A DNA stretch of 55,530 nt. Source: Thermomonas sp. (GTDB lineage: Bacteria > Pseudomonadota > Gammaproteobacteria > Xanthomonadales > Xanthomonadaceae). The notes below the pieces were generated by a model. The model ran no database searches and was not told the origin of the DNA. It saw nothing but the letters and a program-made list of their open reading frames with translations. Positions 1 to 12,700 of this stretch are shown one piece after another. Position 1 is the first letter of the stretch. Each line of letters starts with the position of its first letter. Location: contig NZ_JAMQHN010000149.1 in assembly GCF_025993755.1 (NCBI RefSeq), positions 1 to 55,530 on the forward strand. Reading direction: 5' to 3'. A program made the position numbers and the translations under genes.

Positions 1-457
1 ACGCGCCGAACTGGTGGTAGGTTCCGACCATCCGCAGGGTGATGGGCTTTTCGGCGTAGAACTCCTGCTTGGTTTCCGGGCCCGGCTGGAACAGGTCGGT
101 CTGGATGCCGGTCGCAAGAGCGGTCTGGGAAATGTCGACGATCAGGTCGGGCATTTCGGTCTTGCTGGGGAGCTGGCGCAGCATCTGCTGCAGCTGCTGT
201 TCCATCTGCGCAAGCTGCTGCTTGAGCGGCTCGAGATTGGCCGCGCGCCCCTGCTTGGTCTCGAATTGGGACTTCAGGTCGGCTTCCTGCGACTGCAGCT
301 GGCCCAGTTCATCCTGCTGACCGCGGATCACCACCCACCAGCCCAGCAGCACGATCACCACGGCGACGATCGCGCAGAAGCCCAGCTGCGCCTTGCGCGG
401 CCAGCTGCCGATGTTGTTGATGTCCAGTTCGCGCAAATTGATCTTCTTGTCGTTCAC
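1..457 (-). CDS. pilO: Type IV pilus inner-membrane platform protein PilO (3' end outside window)
   Basis: Reading leftward from a GTG at 457, the protein begins MNDKKINLRELDINNIG and shows one hydrophobic membrane segment at about residues 27-45, then a glutamine-rich coiled coil (about 50-92) and the start of the periplasmic domain, the PilO layout. PilO pairs with PilN in the inner-membrane alignment complex that couples the pilus motor to the secretin. The GTG start overlaps the pilN stop (GTGA), with a strong AGGAGG 8-9 bases upstream, so translation is coupled in a pilMNO operon. About 152 residues are visible and the C-terminus lies beyond base 1. Identity rests on this N-terminal layout plus operon position. 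Confidence 0.93.
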   Translation of the reverse strand, partial: MNDKKINLRELDINNIGSWPRKAQLGFCAIVAVVIVLLGWWVVIRGQQDELGQLQSQEADLKSQFETKQGRAANLEPLKQQLAQMEQQLQQMLRQLPSKTEMPDLIVDISQTALATGIQTDLFQPGPETKQEFYAEKPITLRMVGTYHQFGA

Positions 458-1079
458 GACGCGGACCCTCCTGCAGCCGGTGCCGGCGCGGCGGCGGGCG
501 CCGCATCCCCGTCCTCGCTGTCCTCATCCTTGGGCGCATTGGGATCGGCAAGCGTCACCTTGAGCGTGAACTCGTAAGGCAGGCCGGGATTGCCGTCCTT
601 GGCCTCGATCACGTCGAGGTCCGGATGAGTCATCCAGCCCGAGCTCTCCAGGCTGCGCATGTAGGTCGAGACCCGCGCGTTGGACTGCGAGCGCCCGGTC
701 AGGGTCAGGATGTTGCCTTCCTGCTTGATCGCGGACAGCGCCACGCCGTCGGGAATGGTGCGTACCAGCGAATCGAACAGGTGCACCATCTGCGAGCGGT
801 TGGACTGCAGTTGCTCGATCACCTGCTTGCGCTGCAGCAGGTTGGCCTTCTTGGCGTCGAGCTGCTCGATCTCCTTGATCTGGGCGTCGACCTGGGTGAT
901 CTGGTCCTGCAGGTAGGCGTTGCGGCTGTTCTGGTTGGCGATCCGGCCGCTGTACAGCGTGTAGATCAGGCCGGTCAGCAGGATGCCCGCCAGCACCGAC
1001 AGCACCAGCATGCCGACGAATTCCTTCTGGCGCGCCTTGCGACGCTCTTCGCGCCACGGGAGCAGATTGATCTTTGCCA

Positions 1080-1080
<1 letters not shown>
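454..1080 (-). CDS. pilN: Type IV pilus assembly protein PilN
   Basis: This 208-residue protein starts MAKINLLPWREERRKARQ, the hallmark PilN motif (INLLPWR) by which its cytoplasmic tail binds PilM. One membrane segment follows at about residues 22-44, then a coiled coil (about 50-95) and a periplasmic ferredoxin-like domain. A low-complexity acidic and Ala/Pro tail closes it. It joins PilM inside and PilO in the periplasm to form the alignment platform of the type IV pilus. The ATG overlaps the pilM stop by one base (TGATG), which supports the start and coupled translation. Confidence 0.96.
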
Positions 1081-2183
<1,103 letters not shown>

Positions 2184-2188
2184 TTACA

Positions 2189-2217
2189 TGAATAACGGAC
2201 TTTTCACGTATTGGCAA
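2189..2217 (-). promoter_or_regulatory. Candidate sigma-70 promoter of pilMNO
   Basis: On the minus strand TTGCCA (2217-2212) and TATTCA (2194-2189) are separated by exactly 17 bases, about 50 bases upstream of the pilM GTG. The surrounding bases are AT-rich compared with the genes. It was found by eye against the consensus only. Confidence 0.5.
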
Positions 2218-2337
2218 CCCATCCGGCAAAATTTTCTTGCTCCCGGGTTCCGGACGCGCCCCTTCGCGTCCCGTCCCCGCCCCTTGGAGTCCTGCCGGCG
2301 CCCCTATCCTAACCGACTGTCGGCATCACGCCTACTC

Positions 2338-2343
2338 TATACT
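2338..2343 (+). promoter_or_regulatory. Possible -10 element of mrcA
   Basis: TATACT lies 36 bases upstream of the mrcA start. No convincing -35 is present at the usual distance, and no clear ribosome-binding site precedes the mrcA ATG. The call is weak. Confidence 0.3.
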
Positions 2344-2378
2344 CCGCAGCTTCGCCCGCTGCAATCCACCCCGTCCCG

Positions 2379-4904
2379 ATGGCCCGTTTTTTTCGCCTGC
2401 TGCGCAGGCTCCTGTTGATCGCATTCGTGCTGGGCCTGCTGGGCTTGGCCGGGGTTGCCGCGCTCGTCTACTCGGTCAACGCCAGGCTGCCGGACGTCCA
2501 GGTGCTGCGGCACGTCGAAATGCAGGAGCCGATGTACGTCTACGCGCGCGACGGCAGGCTGATCGGCATGTTCGGCGAGAAACGCCGCTATCCGGTTGAA
2601 ATGTCGCAAGTTCCACAGCGGGTTCGGCAGGCCTTCCTGGCGGCCGAGGACGCCCATTTCTACCAGCACCACGGGGTCGACGTGAAGGGCGTCACGCGCG
2701 CGGTGTGGCTGCTCATCCAGACCGGCGGGCAGGAGCGCGTGGCCGGCGGTTCGACCATCACCCAGCAGGTCGCCAAGCAGTTTTTCCTCAGTTCCGAATA
2801 CAGCTTCCGCCGCAAGTTCGAGGAAATGCTGCTGGCGATGAAGATGGAGCGCGAGCTCAGCAAGGACGAAATCTTCGCGCTCTACCTGAACAAGAGTTTC
2901 TTCGGCAACCGCGCCTACGGCATCGGCGCCGCGTCCGAGTACTACTACGGCAAGCCGCTCGACCAGTTGACGGTCGATGAAGCCGCGACCCTGGCCGGCA
3001 TCCCCAAGTTTCCGACCAGCGGCAACCCGATCACCAATACCGAGCGCGCCCGCCAGCGCCGCGACAACTACATCCTGCCGCGCATGTTCGAACTGGGTTT
3101 CATCACCCGCGCCGAACTGGACGCGGCCCGCGCCGCACCGATGCACGCCGCCCCGCACGAGCGGCCGATCGAGGTCTATGCGCCCTACGTTGCCGAGATG
3201 GTGCGCAAGGAAATGATCGACCGCTACGGCGAGGATGTCCTGAACCAGGGCTACCACGTCACCACCACCATCGATCCGGCCCTGCAGGCCGCCGCCCAGG
3301 CCGCCGTGGTGGACGGATTGCGCGAGTACGACCATCGCCACGGCTGGCGCACTCCGACCGAGACGGTCACGATCCCGGCCGGCGCCGACGTCGCCGCCAT
3401 CGGCCTCCTGCTGCACGCCATTCCGCCACAGGGCGGCCTGCTGCCCGCCGTCGTCACCGGCAGCCAAGGCGGCGCGCTCAATGTCGTGCTTGCCGACGGC
3501 ACGCCGCTGGCGCTGTCCGGCAAGGCGATCGCGTGGACCCAACGATCCGCCTCGGCGCTGGCCAAGCCCGGTGACGTGGTGCGCGTGCGCCGGCTGCCGG
3601 CCGCCCAGCCCGATGCGCCGCCGGCGTGGGAGCTGGACCAGCTTCCCGCCGCCCAGTCGGCGCTGGTTTCGCTGGATGCCGACACCGGCGCCCTGCGCGC
3701 CCTGGTCGGCGGCTTCAGTTTCGCCGGCAACAAGTTCAACCGCGCCACCCAGGCCCGACGCCAGCCCGGCTCCAGCTTCAAGCCGTTCCTGTACGCGGTG
3801 TCTTTCGAGCGCGGATTCAATCCGGCCTCGATCGTGCTGGACGCGCCCGTGGTGTTCCGTGACCGCGGCGGGCGGGTCTGGCGGCCGCAGAACGACGGCG
3901 GCTCGTTCTCCGGCCCGATGCGACTGCGCGAAGCCCTGGTGCGATCGAAGAACCTGGTGTCGGTGCGGCTGCTGGACGCGATCGGCGTGGACTACGCGCG
4001 CAAGGCGATCACCCACTTCGGTTTCGACGAGGCCAGCCTGCCGCCGAACCTGTCGATGTCGCTGGGCACCGCGTCGCTGACCCCGCTGTCGGTGGCGCGC
4101 GGCTACACCGCCTTCGCCAACGGCGGCTTCCTGACCACGCCATGGTTCATCGACAGCGTGCGCGACCGCGACGACAAGGAAATCTTCAAGGCCCAACCGC
4201 CGTCCGCCTGCCCGGGCTGCGCCGGCATCGGCTCCGCGGCAGGCGGAGGCCAGCAGCCGACTTCGGCGCCGACACAGATCGATGGCTTCGACCTCAGCCC
4301 GGCCAGCCCGGACGCGCCCACCTCCGGCACAACCGCAAAACCCGGCACGGGCAAGCCGGCCAAGACCAGCCCGGACGTCGCTCCCAGCGCGCCGCCGGCG
4401 AACATGGTCGTGGCGCCGCTGGCGATCGATCCGCGCGTGGCCTTCCAGATCCGTTCGATGATGCACGACGTGATCCAGCGCGGCACCGCCACCGCCGCCC
4501 GGGTGCTCAACCGCGACGACATCGGCGGCAAGACCGGTTCGACCAACAACTACCGCGACGCCTGGTTCTCCGGCTACGGCGGCCCCTACGTGACGACCGT
4601 CTGGGTCGGCCGCGACGACTTCAAGACGCTGGGGCGTGGCGAATACGGCGGCCGCGCCGCACTGCCGATCTGGATCAACTTCATGCGCGTGGCCCTCAAG
4701 GATCAGCCGCAGCGCGTGGTCGAACCGCCGCCCGGCATGGTCCAGGTCAGCGTCAGCGCCGGCGGGCGGCTGGTTCCCGGCAGCGGCGGGATCACCGAGT
4801 GGGTGAAGGTCGAAGACCTGCAGCAGATGGAAAACGAATCCGAAGCCGGCTACGGCGGCGAGGATTCCGCCACGCCCAGCGAAGAGGCGTTCGACATCTT
4901 CTGA
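2379..4904 (+). CDS. mrcA: Penicillin-binding protein 1A, bifunctional glycosyltransferase/transpeptidase
   Basis: The 841-residue class A PBP polymerises and cross-links peptidoglycan from lipid II. An N-terminal membrane anchor spans about residues 7-28. The GT51 domain shows [24 protein letters not shown] and [18 protein letters not shown]. An OB-like insert precedes the transpeptidase domain, which has SSFK with catalytic Ser465, SKN and KTGS with Lys718. Unusually, a Pro/Gly/Ala/Thr-rich insert (about residues 605-680) containing CPGC interrupts the transpeptidase domain before the KTG motif. Length matches PBP1A. Divergence from pilMNO is the standard gammaproteobacterial arrangement. 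No good ribosome site is visible, but conservation supports this ATG. Confidence 0.95.
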   Translation: MARFFRLLRRLLLIAFVLGLLGLAGVAALVYSVNARLPDVQVLRHVEMQEPMYVYARDGRLIGMFGEKRRYPVEMSQVPQRVRQAFLAAEDAHFYQHHGVDVKGVTRAVWLLIQTGGQERVAGGSTITQQVAKQFFLSSEYSFRRKFEEMLLAMKMERELSKDEIFALYLNKSFFGNRAYGIGAASEYYYGKPLDQLTVDEAATLAGIPKFPTSGNPITNTERARQRRDNYILPRMFELGFITRAELDAARAAPMHAAPHERPIEVYAPYVAEMVRKEMIDRYGEDVLNQGYHVTTTIDPALQAAAQAAVVDGLREYDHRHGWRTPTETVTIPAGADVAAIGLLLHAIPPQGGLLPAVVTGSQGGALNVVLADGTPLALSGKAIAWTQRSASALAKPGDVVRVRRLPAAQPDAPPAWELDQLPAAQSALVSLDADTGALRALVGGFSFAGNKFNRATQARRQPGSSFKPFLYAVSFERGFNPASIVLDAPVVFRDRGGRVWRPQNDGGSFSGPMRLREALVRSKNLVSVRLLDAIGVDYARKAITHFGFDEASLPPNLSMSLGTASLTPLSVARGYTAFANGGFLTTPWFIDSVRDRDDKEIFKAQPPSACPGCAGIGSAAGGGQQPTSAPTQIDGFDLSPASPDAPTSGTTAKPGTGKPAKTSPDVAPSAPPANMVVAPLAIDPRVAFQIRSMMHDVIQRGTATAARVLNRDDIGGKTGSTNNYRDAWFSGYGGPYVTTVWVGRDDFKTLGRGEYGGRAALPIWINFMRVALKDQPQRVVEPPPGMVQVSVSAGGRLVPGSGGITEWVKVEDLQQMENESEAGYGGEDSATPSEEAFDIF

Positions 4905-4987
4905 CCGCGGGTTCGGGAAGCGCGGGTGCACGCCCGCCCCGGCTCGGGTACAGTCCCCTACTGTGTGTGGCCACAGGAGGGAGCGCG

Positions 4988-5650
4988 ATGCCGGAAGCCC
5001 GCCCGTTCGTCCACGCCCAGGTGCACGCGCAAACCCGGACCCGCGAGCGCCGCCAGCGGCTTGCCCACGAGGCCGCCCGGTTGATGGCCGAGGACGGGAT
5101 CCGCGACTTCCATCAGGCCAAGCTCAAGGCCGCGCGCCGGCTGGGGTTCCCAGGCGACGCCGCGCTGCCGCGCAACCGCGAGATCGAGGACGCCCTGCGC
5201 CAATACCAGCGGCTGTTCCGCGCCGACGACCAGCCCGGCCAGTTGCACCGCCGCCGCGAGGCCGCGCTGCACGCCCTGGAATTCTTCGCGCCGTTCTCCC
5301 CGCGCCTGGTCGGCCCGGTGCTGGAGGGCACCGCCGACGCGCACGCGCCGGTCGGCCTGCACCTGCACAGCGACGATCCCGAAGCCGTATCGCGCTGGCT
5401 CGCCGAGCACCGGATTCCCGCCGAAGCGCGCAGCCGCCGGCTGCGGCTGGATCGCCAGCGCGACCACGACGCCCCGGTCTGGCTGTTCACCGCCGAGGAT
5501 CTGAGCTTCGACCTCACCGTGCTGCCGCTGGACTGCCTGCGGCAAGCCCCGCTGTCGGGCATCGACGAGCGCCCGCAGCGGCGCGCCTCGGCGGCGCAGC
5601 TGCGCGCGCTGCTGACCGAATCGGAAATCGCCGGCTACGACCGCGGCTGA
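4988..5650 (+). CDS. Conserved hypothetical protein
   Basis: This 220-residue protein has no domain I can name with confidence. It starts MPEARPFVHAQVHAQTR behind a strong site (ACAGGAGGGAG), which fixes the ATG. The N-terminal third is basic and helical (RLAHEAARLMAEDGIRDFHQAK), predicting a DNA/RNA-contacting or regulatory helix region. The C-terminal half is mixed alpha/beta (APVGLHLHSDDPEAV, LSFDLTVLPLDCLRQAPLSG) and ends in RASAAQLRALL. There is no signal peptide or membrane segment, so it is probably cytoplasmic. It lies between mrcA and the convergent gltA. Codon use is like the neighbours, so it is probably an ancestral family gene. Confidence 0.8.
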   Translation: MPEARPFVHAQVHAQTRTRERRQRLAHEAARLMAEDGIRDFHQAKLKAARRLGFPGDAALPRNREIEDALRQYQRLFRADDQPGQLHRRREAALHALEFFAPFSPRLVGPVLEGTADAHAPVGLHLHSDDPEAVSRWLAEHRIPAEARSRRLRLDRQRDHDAPVWLFTAEDLSFDLTVLPLDCLRQAPLSGIDERPQRRASAAQLRALLTESEIAGYDRG

Positions 5651-5669
5651 GCCACAGGGGGTCGCCGCT

Positions 5670-6959
<1,290 letters not shown>

Positions 6960-7024
6960 GTTGCAACTCCTGTGGGGCGCGCCGGCCGGACCGCAGTCCA
7001 TGCGCCAGCGCATGTTGAACGGGC

Positions 7025-7033
7025 ATTATCGCA
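7025..7033 (-). promoter_or_regulatory. Possible extended -10 promoter of gltA
   Basis: On the minus strand TGC-GATAAT matches an extended -10 (TGn plus hexamer), about 65 bases upstream of the gltA start. No good -35 is seen, which is compatible with an extended -10 promoter. Confidence is low. Confidence 0.3.
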
Positions 7034-7100
7034 TAGCGCCCGTGGGCGCCATGTCCGACCAAGGTCCGATGCGCGGAGGCACCGGCCCGGAAAACGCGAC

Positions 7101-7119
7101 GGCCGCCCCATGGGCGGCC
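7101..7119 (-). terminator. Candidate terminator downstream of rpmE2
   Basis: GGCCGCCC and GGGCGGCC form a perfect 8-bp stem with a three-base loop. On the minus strand it is followed six bases later by TTTT, which fits termination of rpmE2. The T-run is short, so termination may be partial. Confidence 0.45.
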
Positions 7120-7191
7120 GCGGCATTCGACACTCCGGCGGACTTCGGCGCCGACGCCCGACATGGGGCGGCAGCCGCACCAGAACCGGGA

Positions 7192-7434
7192 TTACTTCTG
7201 GTAGCGCTTGCGGAACTTGTCCACCCGACCGGTGGTGTCCACGATCTTGTGCTGCCCGGTGTAGAACGGGTGGGTCGAAGACGACACTTCCACCTTGATC
7301 AGCGGGTATTCGTTGCCGTCTTCCCACTTGATCGTGTCCTTGCTGGACATGGTGGAACGGGTCAGGATCTTGAAGTCCGAGGTGACATCCTGGAAAACGA
7401 CGTCGCGATACTCGGGGTGGATGCCGGCTTTCAT
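7192..7434 (-). CDS. rpmE2: 50S ribosomal protein L31 type B
   Basis: The 80-residue protein [16 protein letters not shown]...RKRYQK is L31. It has the type B insertion ([16 protein letters not shown]) and no zinc-ligand cysteines. Zinc-free L31 usually lets the cell keep L31 on ribosomes under zinc limitation; many xanthomonads carry such copies. The family signature [20 protein letters not shown] is intact. A good sigma-70 promoter precedes it. I see no convincing Zur box by eye, so zinc control is not claimed. Confidence 0.96.
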   Translation of the reverse strand: MKAGIHPEYRDVVFQDVTSDFKILTRSTMSSKDTIKWEDGNEYPLIKVEVSSSTHPFYTGQHKIVDTTGRVDKFRKRYQK

Positions 7435-7471
7435 GGTGTGCAACCTGCGTTGAAGCGGTAGTGAGCCGCGT

Positions 7472-7501
7472 ATTCTAGCCACTCGACGGCCATCAGTGCA
7501 A
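7472..7501 (-). promoter_or_regulatory. Sigma-70 promoter of rpmE2
   Basis: On the minus strand TTGCAC and TAGAAT are separated by 18 bases, ending 38 bases before the rpmE2 ATG. Both hexamers are close to consensus and the distance is right. Confidence 0.6.
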
Positions 7502-7564
7502 GCTGCTGCTGAGCCTCTTCGGCTCTGGGCCGGGATGTGCCCCGACGCACCGCGCGGCGCAAAG

Positions 7565-8698
7565 TCAGCGATAGCGGCGCAGGTAGCGCTTCTCGAACGC
7601 CGCCTTGGCCCAGTGCGCGAACACGGTCGGCCGCATGGCCCGGGTCCGGCCTTCCTTGCGCGACACCAGCAGACCTCCATCGAGCGAATCGATGATGCAC
7701 AGCAGTTCCGACTTGAAGGTCTCCTCGACCGGCTCGCCGGCCAGCGCGCGCAGCAGGTTGCGCGCCGCGACCTCGGCCTGCAGGTCGGCCTGGTGGGCCT
7801 GCTTGGGCATCCAGTCGGGACCGGGGAAACTGCCGCCGTCGCCGGCGACGAACGTGCAGGAGACCCCCGGCACCCGGCACTGGGCATCGCCCTGCACCAA
7901 CCCGCCGGACGAACGCGGCAGTGCGGTGTTGTCCAGCCACGCCGGTCCGGTCAGTCCCGGCATGAACAAGGTCAACTGGCTCTCGATCCGGGTGCGTTCC
8001 AGCACCACGGCGTCGGCATCGATCCGCTGCGGTTTTTCGCCGAGCACGGTGTCGATCCCGCGCCGGCGCATCTCGTCAAGGATCATTTCCACCGCGCGCT
8101 CGCCCAAGCGCTGGCCTGGCGCCTGCGAGCGGCTGAAGAACACCAGCCGGAACCGGTCGCGGCGCTTCTGCCGGCGCAGCAGGGTATCGATGCCGAATAC
8201 GTACTCGAACACCGGGCCGCCGCGCATGGCGATCGGCTCGTTGGGATTGGTGCCGAAGCCGAAGCAGAGGGTGCCGCCGTCCAGCGCGGCCAGCCGGTCG
8301 CGGATCGCCTCGCCGGCGGCGACGCCTTCGCAGGGAATGACGGCATGCTCGATGCCGGGCAGCTTGCGCAGGAAACGCGCGCCGCTGGCGATGATCAGGC
8401 CGTCGTTTTGGACATCGCCCGCGTCGGTGCGGAGCAGGCGCCCGTCTTCCGAAAGCCCGGTGGCACTGGCCTGGTGGAAACGGATCCGGTTGCGGCGCAG
8501 GAAGTTGTCCAGCGGCAGGATCAGGTCTTCCCGGCGGCGCTTGCCCGAGGGGATCCAGATCGTGCCCGGAAGGTAGTGCAGCTCGGCCCTGGGTGCGACC
8601 AGGGTCAGCTCGACCTCGCGCGATTGCTTGCGCAGGGCGCGCAGCGCGGTCAGTCCGGCAAAGCCGGCACCCACCACCGTGATGCGATCGGTCCCCAT
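7565..8698 (-). CDS. SQR-like NAD(P)/FAD-dependent oxidoreductase (second SQR paralogue of the operon)
   Basis: The 377-residue flavoprotein starts with a Rossmann FAD motif ([17 protein letters not shown]). It follows the sulfide:quinone oxidoreductase plan: [13 protein letters not shown] near the start, a second nucleotide segment, and [19 protein letters not shown] for the FAD pyrophosphate. Cys123, Cys145 and Cys334 stand in contexts that line up by eye with Cys128, Cys160 and Cys354 of the SQR encoded at 14359-15648, for example [14 protein letters not shown] against AVCLADMGDTGAAFV. It is therefore probably a divergent SQR-family enzyme, though its substrate is unproven. It is the last gene of the sulfur/efflux operon, ten bases after the DUF442-like gene. 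The start is the ATG at 8698 before the FAD motif. Confidence 0.82.
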   Translation of the reverse strand: MGTDRITVVGAGFAGLTALRALRKQSREVELTLVAPRAELHYLPGTIWIPSGKRRREDLILPLDNFLRRNRIRFHQASATGLSEDGRLLRTDAGDVQNDGLIIASGARFLRKLPGIEHAVIPCEGVAAGEAIRDRLAALDGGTLCFGFGTNPNEPIAMRGGPVFEYVFGIDTLLRRQKRRDRFRLVFFSRSQAPGQRLGERAVEMILDEMRRRGIDTVLGEKPQRIDADAVVLERTRIESQLTLFMPGLTGPAWLDNTALPRSSGGLVQGDAQCRVPGVSCTFVAGDGGSFPGPDWMPKQAHQADLQAEVAARNLLRALAGEPVEETFKSELLCIIDSLDGGLLVSRKEGRTRAMRPTVFAHWAKAAFEKRYLRRYR

Positions 8699-8708
8699 CC
8701 CGCCTCCC

Positions 8709-9227
8709 TCAGGGCGCAATGCCCAGCGCGCGCTGCAACACCGGTTCCATCTTGGTGACGCCAGCCCTGCGCCCCAGTTCCAGCGCCGCCTGCGGCGCCA
8801 GTCCGTCGAAATCCGCCTGTTCCAGGGCCAGCAGCGCACCGGCGCGGTTGCCGCTGGCGCAATGCACCAGCACGCCGCCACCGTGACCGGGAGCGAGCGC
8901 CGCGTGCAGCAGGCGCGCGTTGTCCACGTTGATGGCGGCGGCATCGGCCACCGGAATGTCGAGATAGCGCATCCCGGCGGCGCGCACCTCCGTCGCCTCG
9001 TCGCGGCCCGCCTCTTCCTCCGGCGCGCGCAGGTTGATCACGGTGCGCACGCCCAGCGCGCGGATCGCGGCCCAGTCGGCCGCAGCCGGTTGGCCGGCGG
9101 TGTACAGCCCCGGCAGCGGCTGCATCAGCTTGACCGCGGGCGCGACGGCCGACGGCGACGGCGCATGCGCGCAGCCGGCTGCCAGCATGGACAGCAGCAG
9201 GGCAGCAGCGGTCGTGATCCGGCGCAC
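8709..9227 (-). CDS. DUF442/TIGR01244-like CX5R lipoprotein (sulfurtransferase- or phosphatase-like)
   Basis: The 172-residue protein has a lipoprotein signal peptide (LLLSMLAAGC) and one dual-specificity-phosphatase-like domain: LPGLYTAGQPAAADW, GVRTVINLRAPEEE, and the loop VHCASGNRAG (Cys-X5-Arg). This matches the phosphatase-like domain (DUF442) that is fused to persulfide dioxygenase in the Blh protein of Xylella bigR operons; members are also called TIGR01244 sulfur transferases. Here it stands alone and is exported. The GTG at 9227 is preferred, with AGGAG eight bases upstream, over an ATG at 9254 inside the osmC stop. Whether it acts on phosphate or sulfane sulfur is unknown. Confidence 0.75.
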   Translation of the reverse strand: MRRITTAAALLLSMLAAGCAHAPSPSAVAPAVKLMQPLPGLYTAGQPAAADWAAIRALGVRTVINLRAPEEEAGRDEATEVRAAGMRYLDIPVADAAAINVDNARLLHAALAPGHGGGVLVHCASGNRAGALLALEQADFDGLAPQAALELGRRAGVTKMEPVLQRALGIAP

Positions 9228-9254
9228 GCGGGGTCTCCTGTCGAAATGGTGCAT

Positions 9255-9722
9255 TCAACCACTCGCGCCAGCCGGGTGCGCAACGCCGTTGCCGTCGATG
9301 ACCTCCACTTCGACGGCGATGCCTTCGCGCACGCTCTGGGTGACGGTGCAGAACTGCTCGAATTGCGCCAGCACACGGTCGAACCGCTCGATGCCCGCGG
9401 CCGGCTCGGCAAGGCGGATCGACACCCTGGCGCGCGGAATGCGCAACCGGCCCTCGGCATTGCGCTCGGTGGCGGCGCTGATCTCGGCGCGGATCGGCGC
9501 CGGCGCATTCTTGAATTTGCGCAGGGCGAACAGCAGGCTGGCCGACAGGCAGTTGGCAATGCTGGCCAGCAGCAGTTCGCTGGGATTGGGGCCCTCGCCC
9601 GCGCCCAGCGGCGGCGCCTCGTCGCTCCGCAGCGACGCAAAGGCGGCGCCCTCGAAATCGATCCGGAACGCGTAGGGGCCCTGCTGTTCAAGAACGACGT
9701 GCAGCGGGTGTTCACCACTCAT
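9255..9722 (-). CDS. OsmC family protein
   Basis: The 155-residue OsmC/Ohr-fold protein carries the two conserved cysteines, Cys58 (SIANCLSASL) and Cys125 (QFCTVTQS), that form the thiol peroxidase site in this superfamily. The segment GPNPSELLLASIANC is the usual OsmC signature. Members reduce organic hydroperoxides, and some reduce persulfides or act on other thiol-reactive substrates; specificity cannot be read here. Its ATG overlaps the end of the RND permease gene by four bases, so it is co-translated with the efflux pump in the SQR operon. Confidence 0.88.
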   Translation of the reverse strand: MSGEHPLHVVLEQQGPYAFRIDFEGAAFASLRSDEAPPLGAGEGPNPSELLLASIANCLSASLLFALRKFKNAPAPIRAEISAATERNAEGRLRIPRARVSIRLAEPAAGIERFDRVLAQFEQFCTVTQSVREGIAVEVEVIDGNGVAHPAGASG

Positions 9723-12700
9723 GTTTCAGCCTCCCGATGGCCGCCCCGCAGGCGCGAGAGCAGCGTGACGTACAGCAATGGAATCACGACCAGCGTGAGG
9801 ATCGTGCTGACGAGGATGCCGAAGATCAGCGAAATGGCCAAGCCATTGAAAATTGGGTCGTCGAGAATGAACAGCGCGCCCAGCATCGCCGCCACGCCGG
9901 TGAGCACGATGGGTTTGGCGCGCACCGCGCAGGCGTCGATCACGGCATCGACCAGCGGCACGCCGCGCGCGGTCTCCTGCTGGATGAAATCCACCAGCAG
10001 GATGGAGTTGCGCACGATGATGCCCGCCAGCGCGATCATGCCGATCATCGATGTGGCGGTGAACTGCTTGCCCAGCAGCGCGTGCCCGGGCATGACGCCG
10101 ATCACCGTCAGCGGAATCGGCGCCATGATCACCAGCGGCACCAGGTAGCTGCGGAACTGCGCCACCACCAGCAGGTAGATCAGCACCATACCGGCGCCAT
10201 AGGCGATCCCCATGTCGCGGAAGGTTTCGTAGGTGATCTGCCATTCGCCGTCCCACTTCACCGCATAGCCGCTGGTATCGTCGGGCTGGCTGATGAAGGT
10301 TTGCGCCAGATGTTGTCCAGCCACCGCGTGATCACGCAACTGCGCGACGATGCTGAACATCCCGTACAGCGGGCTGTCGAGCTTGCCGGCCTCGTCGGCC
10401 ATCACATAGACCACCGGCAGGCCATCCTTGTGCTGGATCGCGCCTTCCCAATGCGCCTGCTCGACGGTCACCAGTTCGGACAGCGGCACCAGCGCCCCGT
10501 GCGCCGAAAGCACCTGGAGCGCCAGCAGCGACGACAGCGCGGCCTGGTCCTGCGCCGGCAGGCGCAGCCGCACCGGGCGCGGGTATTTCGAGGCGCCATC
10601 GTGGACATAGGTGGCATCCAGTCCGGCTACGCCCATCGCGACCGCGTCGGCAATGTCTGACGACGACACGCCCAGCCGCGCGGCGCGATCGCGGTCGATC
10701 ACGATGTGTTCGCGCGGCGCATCGGCCTCCACGCTGGTATCCAGATCGACGATCCCGGGCGTGGTGGCGAAACGCTCGCTGGCCAGTGCCATCGCCACCT
10801 TGCGCTGGCCGGCGTAGTCCGGACCGTAGACTTCGGCCACCAGCGGCGAGAGCACCGGCGGGCCGGGCGGCACCTCCACCACCTTCACCGAAGCGCCGTA
10901 TTTCCTGCCGATCTGCGCCAGCATCGGTCGCATCGCCAGCGCGATCTCGTGGCTCTGGCGCCTGCGCTGGTGCTTGTCCACCAGATTGACCTGCAGGTCG
11001 CCGACGTTGTTTCCGCTGCGCAGGAAATACTGCCGCACCAGCCCGTTGAAATTGATCGGCGCAGCGGTGCCGGCATAGCCCTGATAGTCGAGCACTTCCG
11101 GCACGGTATCGACCTTGGCCGCCAGTTCCATCAGCAGCGCGTTGGTCTGCTCCAGCGTGCTGCCCTCGGGCATGTCGACGACCACCTGCACTTCCGACTT
11201 GTTGTCCAGCGGCAGCATCTTCAGTACCACCAGCTTGAACACCGCCAGCGAGGCCGCCAGCACCACCAGCGCGGCCATCCCCGCAAACAGCAGCCCGCGC
11301 CTGCGGCCCGCCCGCTTGCCGGCGAGGAAGGGCGTCATCAGCCGTTCGAACAGCCGGTGCAGCCGGCTCGCCTGCTTTTCCTCGGCGCCGTGCCCATGCT
11401 CGCCCTCGCCGGCGCTGCCGTGCCGCGCCAGCAGCTTGAGCGACAGCCACGGCGTGACGGTCAGCGCGATCCCCAGCGACAGCAGCATGCCCACCGACGC
11501 ATTGATCGGGATCGGCCGCATGTACGGGCCCATCAGCCCGGACACGAACGCCATCGGCATCAGCGCCGCGATCACCGTGAAGGTGGCGAGGATGGTCGGC
11601 CCACCGACCTCGTCCACCGCCGGCGGAATCGCCTCGAACAGGGTCTTGCCGCCGCGCGCCATGTGTCGGTGGATGTTCTCGACCACCACGATGGCGTCGT
11701 CCACCAGGATGCCGATCGAGAAAATCAGCGCGAACAGCGAGACGCGGTTGAGCGTGAAGCCCATCATCTTCGAGGCGAACAGGGTCACCGCCAGCGTCAA
11801 CACCACCGCGCTGCCAACGACAATCGCCTCGCGCCAGCCCAGCGCGAACAGGACCAGCAGCACCACGCTGAAGGTCGCGAAGACCAGCTTCTGGATCAGC
11901 TTCTGCGCCTTGTCGCTGGCGGTGACGCCGTAATCGCGCGTCACGCTGACGTTCACGCCCTGCGGGATCAGCTCGCCCTTGATCCGGGCGAGGCGGCGGG
12001 ACACGGCGGCGGTGATGTCCGAGGCGTTGCTGCCCGGTTTCTTCGCGATCGCGATCGTGACGGCCGGCGCGACACCCGCGGCAGGACCTGCGCGTCCAGC
12101 CGGCGCGCCGTACCAGACGTACTGGCTGGGCAGGTCGCCGCGCGCCTCGATCCGCGCCACATCCGACAGCAGGATCGGCTTGCCTTCACGGCTGCCGATG
12201 ACCAGGCCGGCGACATCGTCGGCGCTGGCCAGGTAACTTCCGGCGGTCACCGGGATCGCGCGGCCGCTGGCATCCACCCGTTCGCCCGGCTGGTGCACGA
12301 GATTGGCGGCCTGCAGCGCCTGCGCCAGATCGTTCGCACCCAGGCCATAGGCCGCCAGCCTGGCGGCGTCCAGCGTCACCAGCACGCTGCGGTCCGGCGC
12401 TCCGAGGGTGTAGATGTCGCGAGTTCCCGGAATGCGCTTGAGGTCGGCTTCCAGCGTGTGCGCCACTTCCGCCAGCGCGGTGGCGTCGATGTGTGGATCG
12501 TCGCTCCACAGCGTCAGCGCCATCACCGGAACGTCGTCGATGCCTTTGGGCTTGACGATCGGCTGGCCGACGCCGGCGAGCGGGGAAATGAAATCCGCGT
12601 TCGAGAACACCTGATTGTACAGACGCACCAGCGCCGGCTGGCGGGCCACGCCCACCTCGAACTCGACGGTCAGCACCGCCATGCCCGGGCGGCTGATCGA

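Noticed and set aside
2337..4931. Minus-strand open frame of about 860 codons opposite mrcA
   Set aside because: Shadow of a GC-rich gene; no motif, and its composition mirrors mrcA codon bias.
7435..7471. Zur box before rpmE2
   Set aside because: Type B L31 genes are often zinc-controlled, but no AT-rich Zur-like dyad could be seen here.
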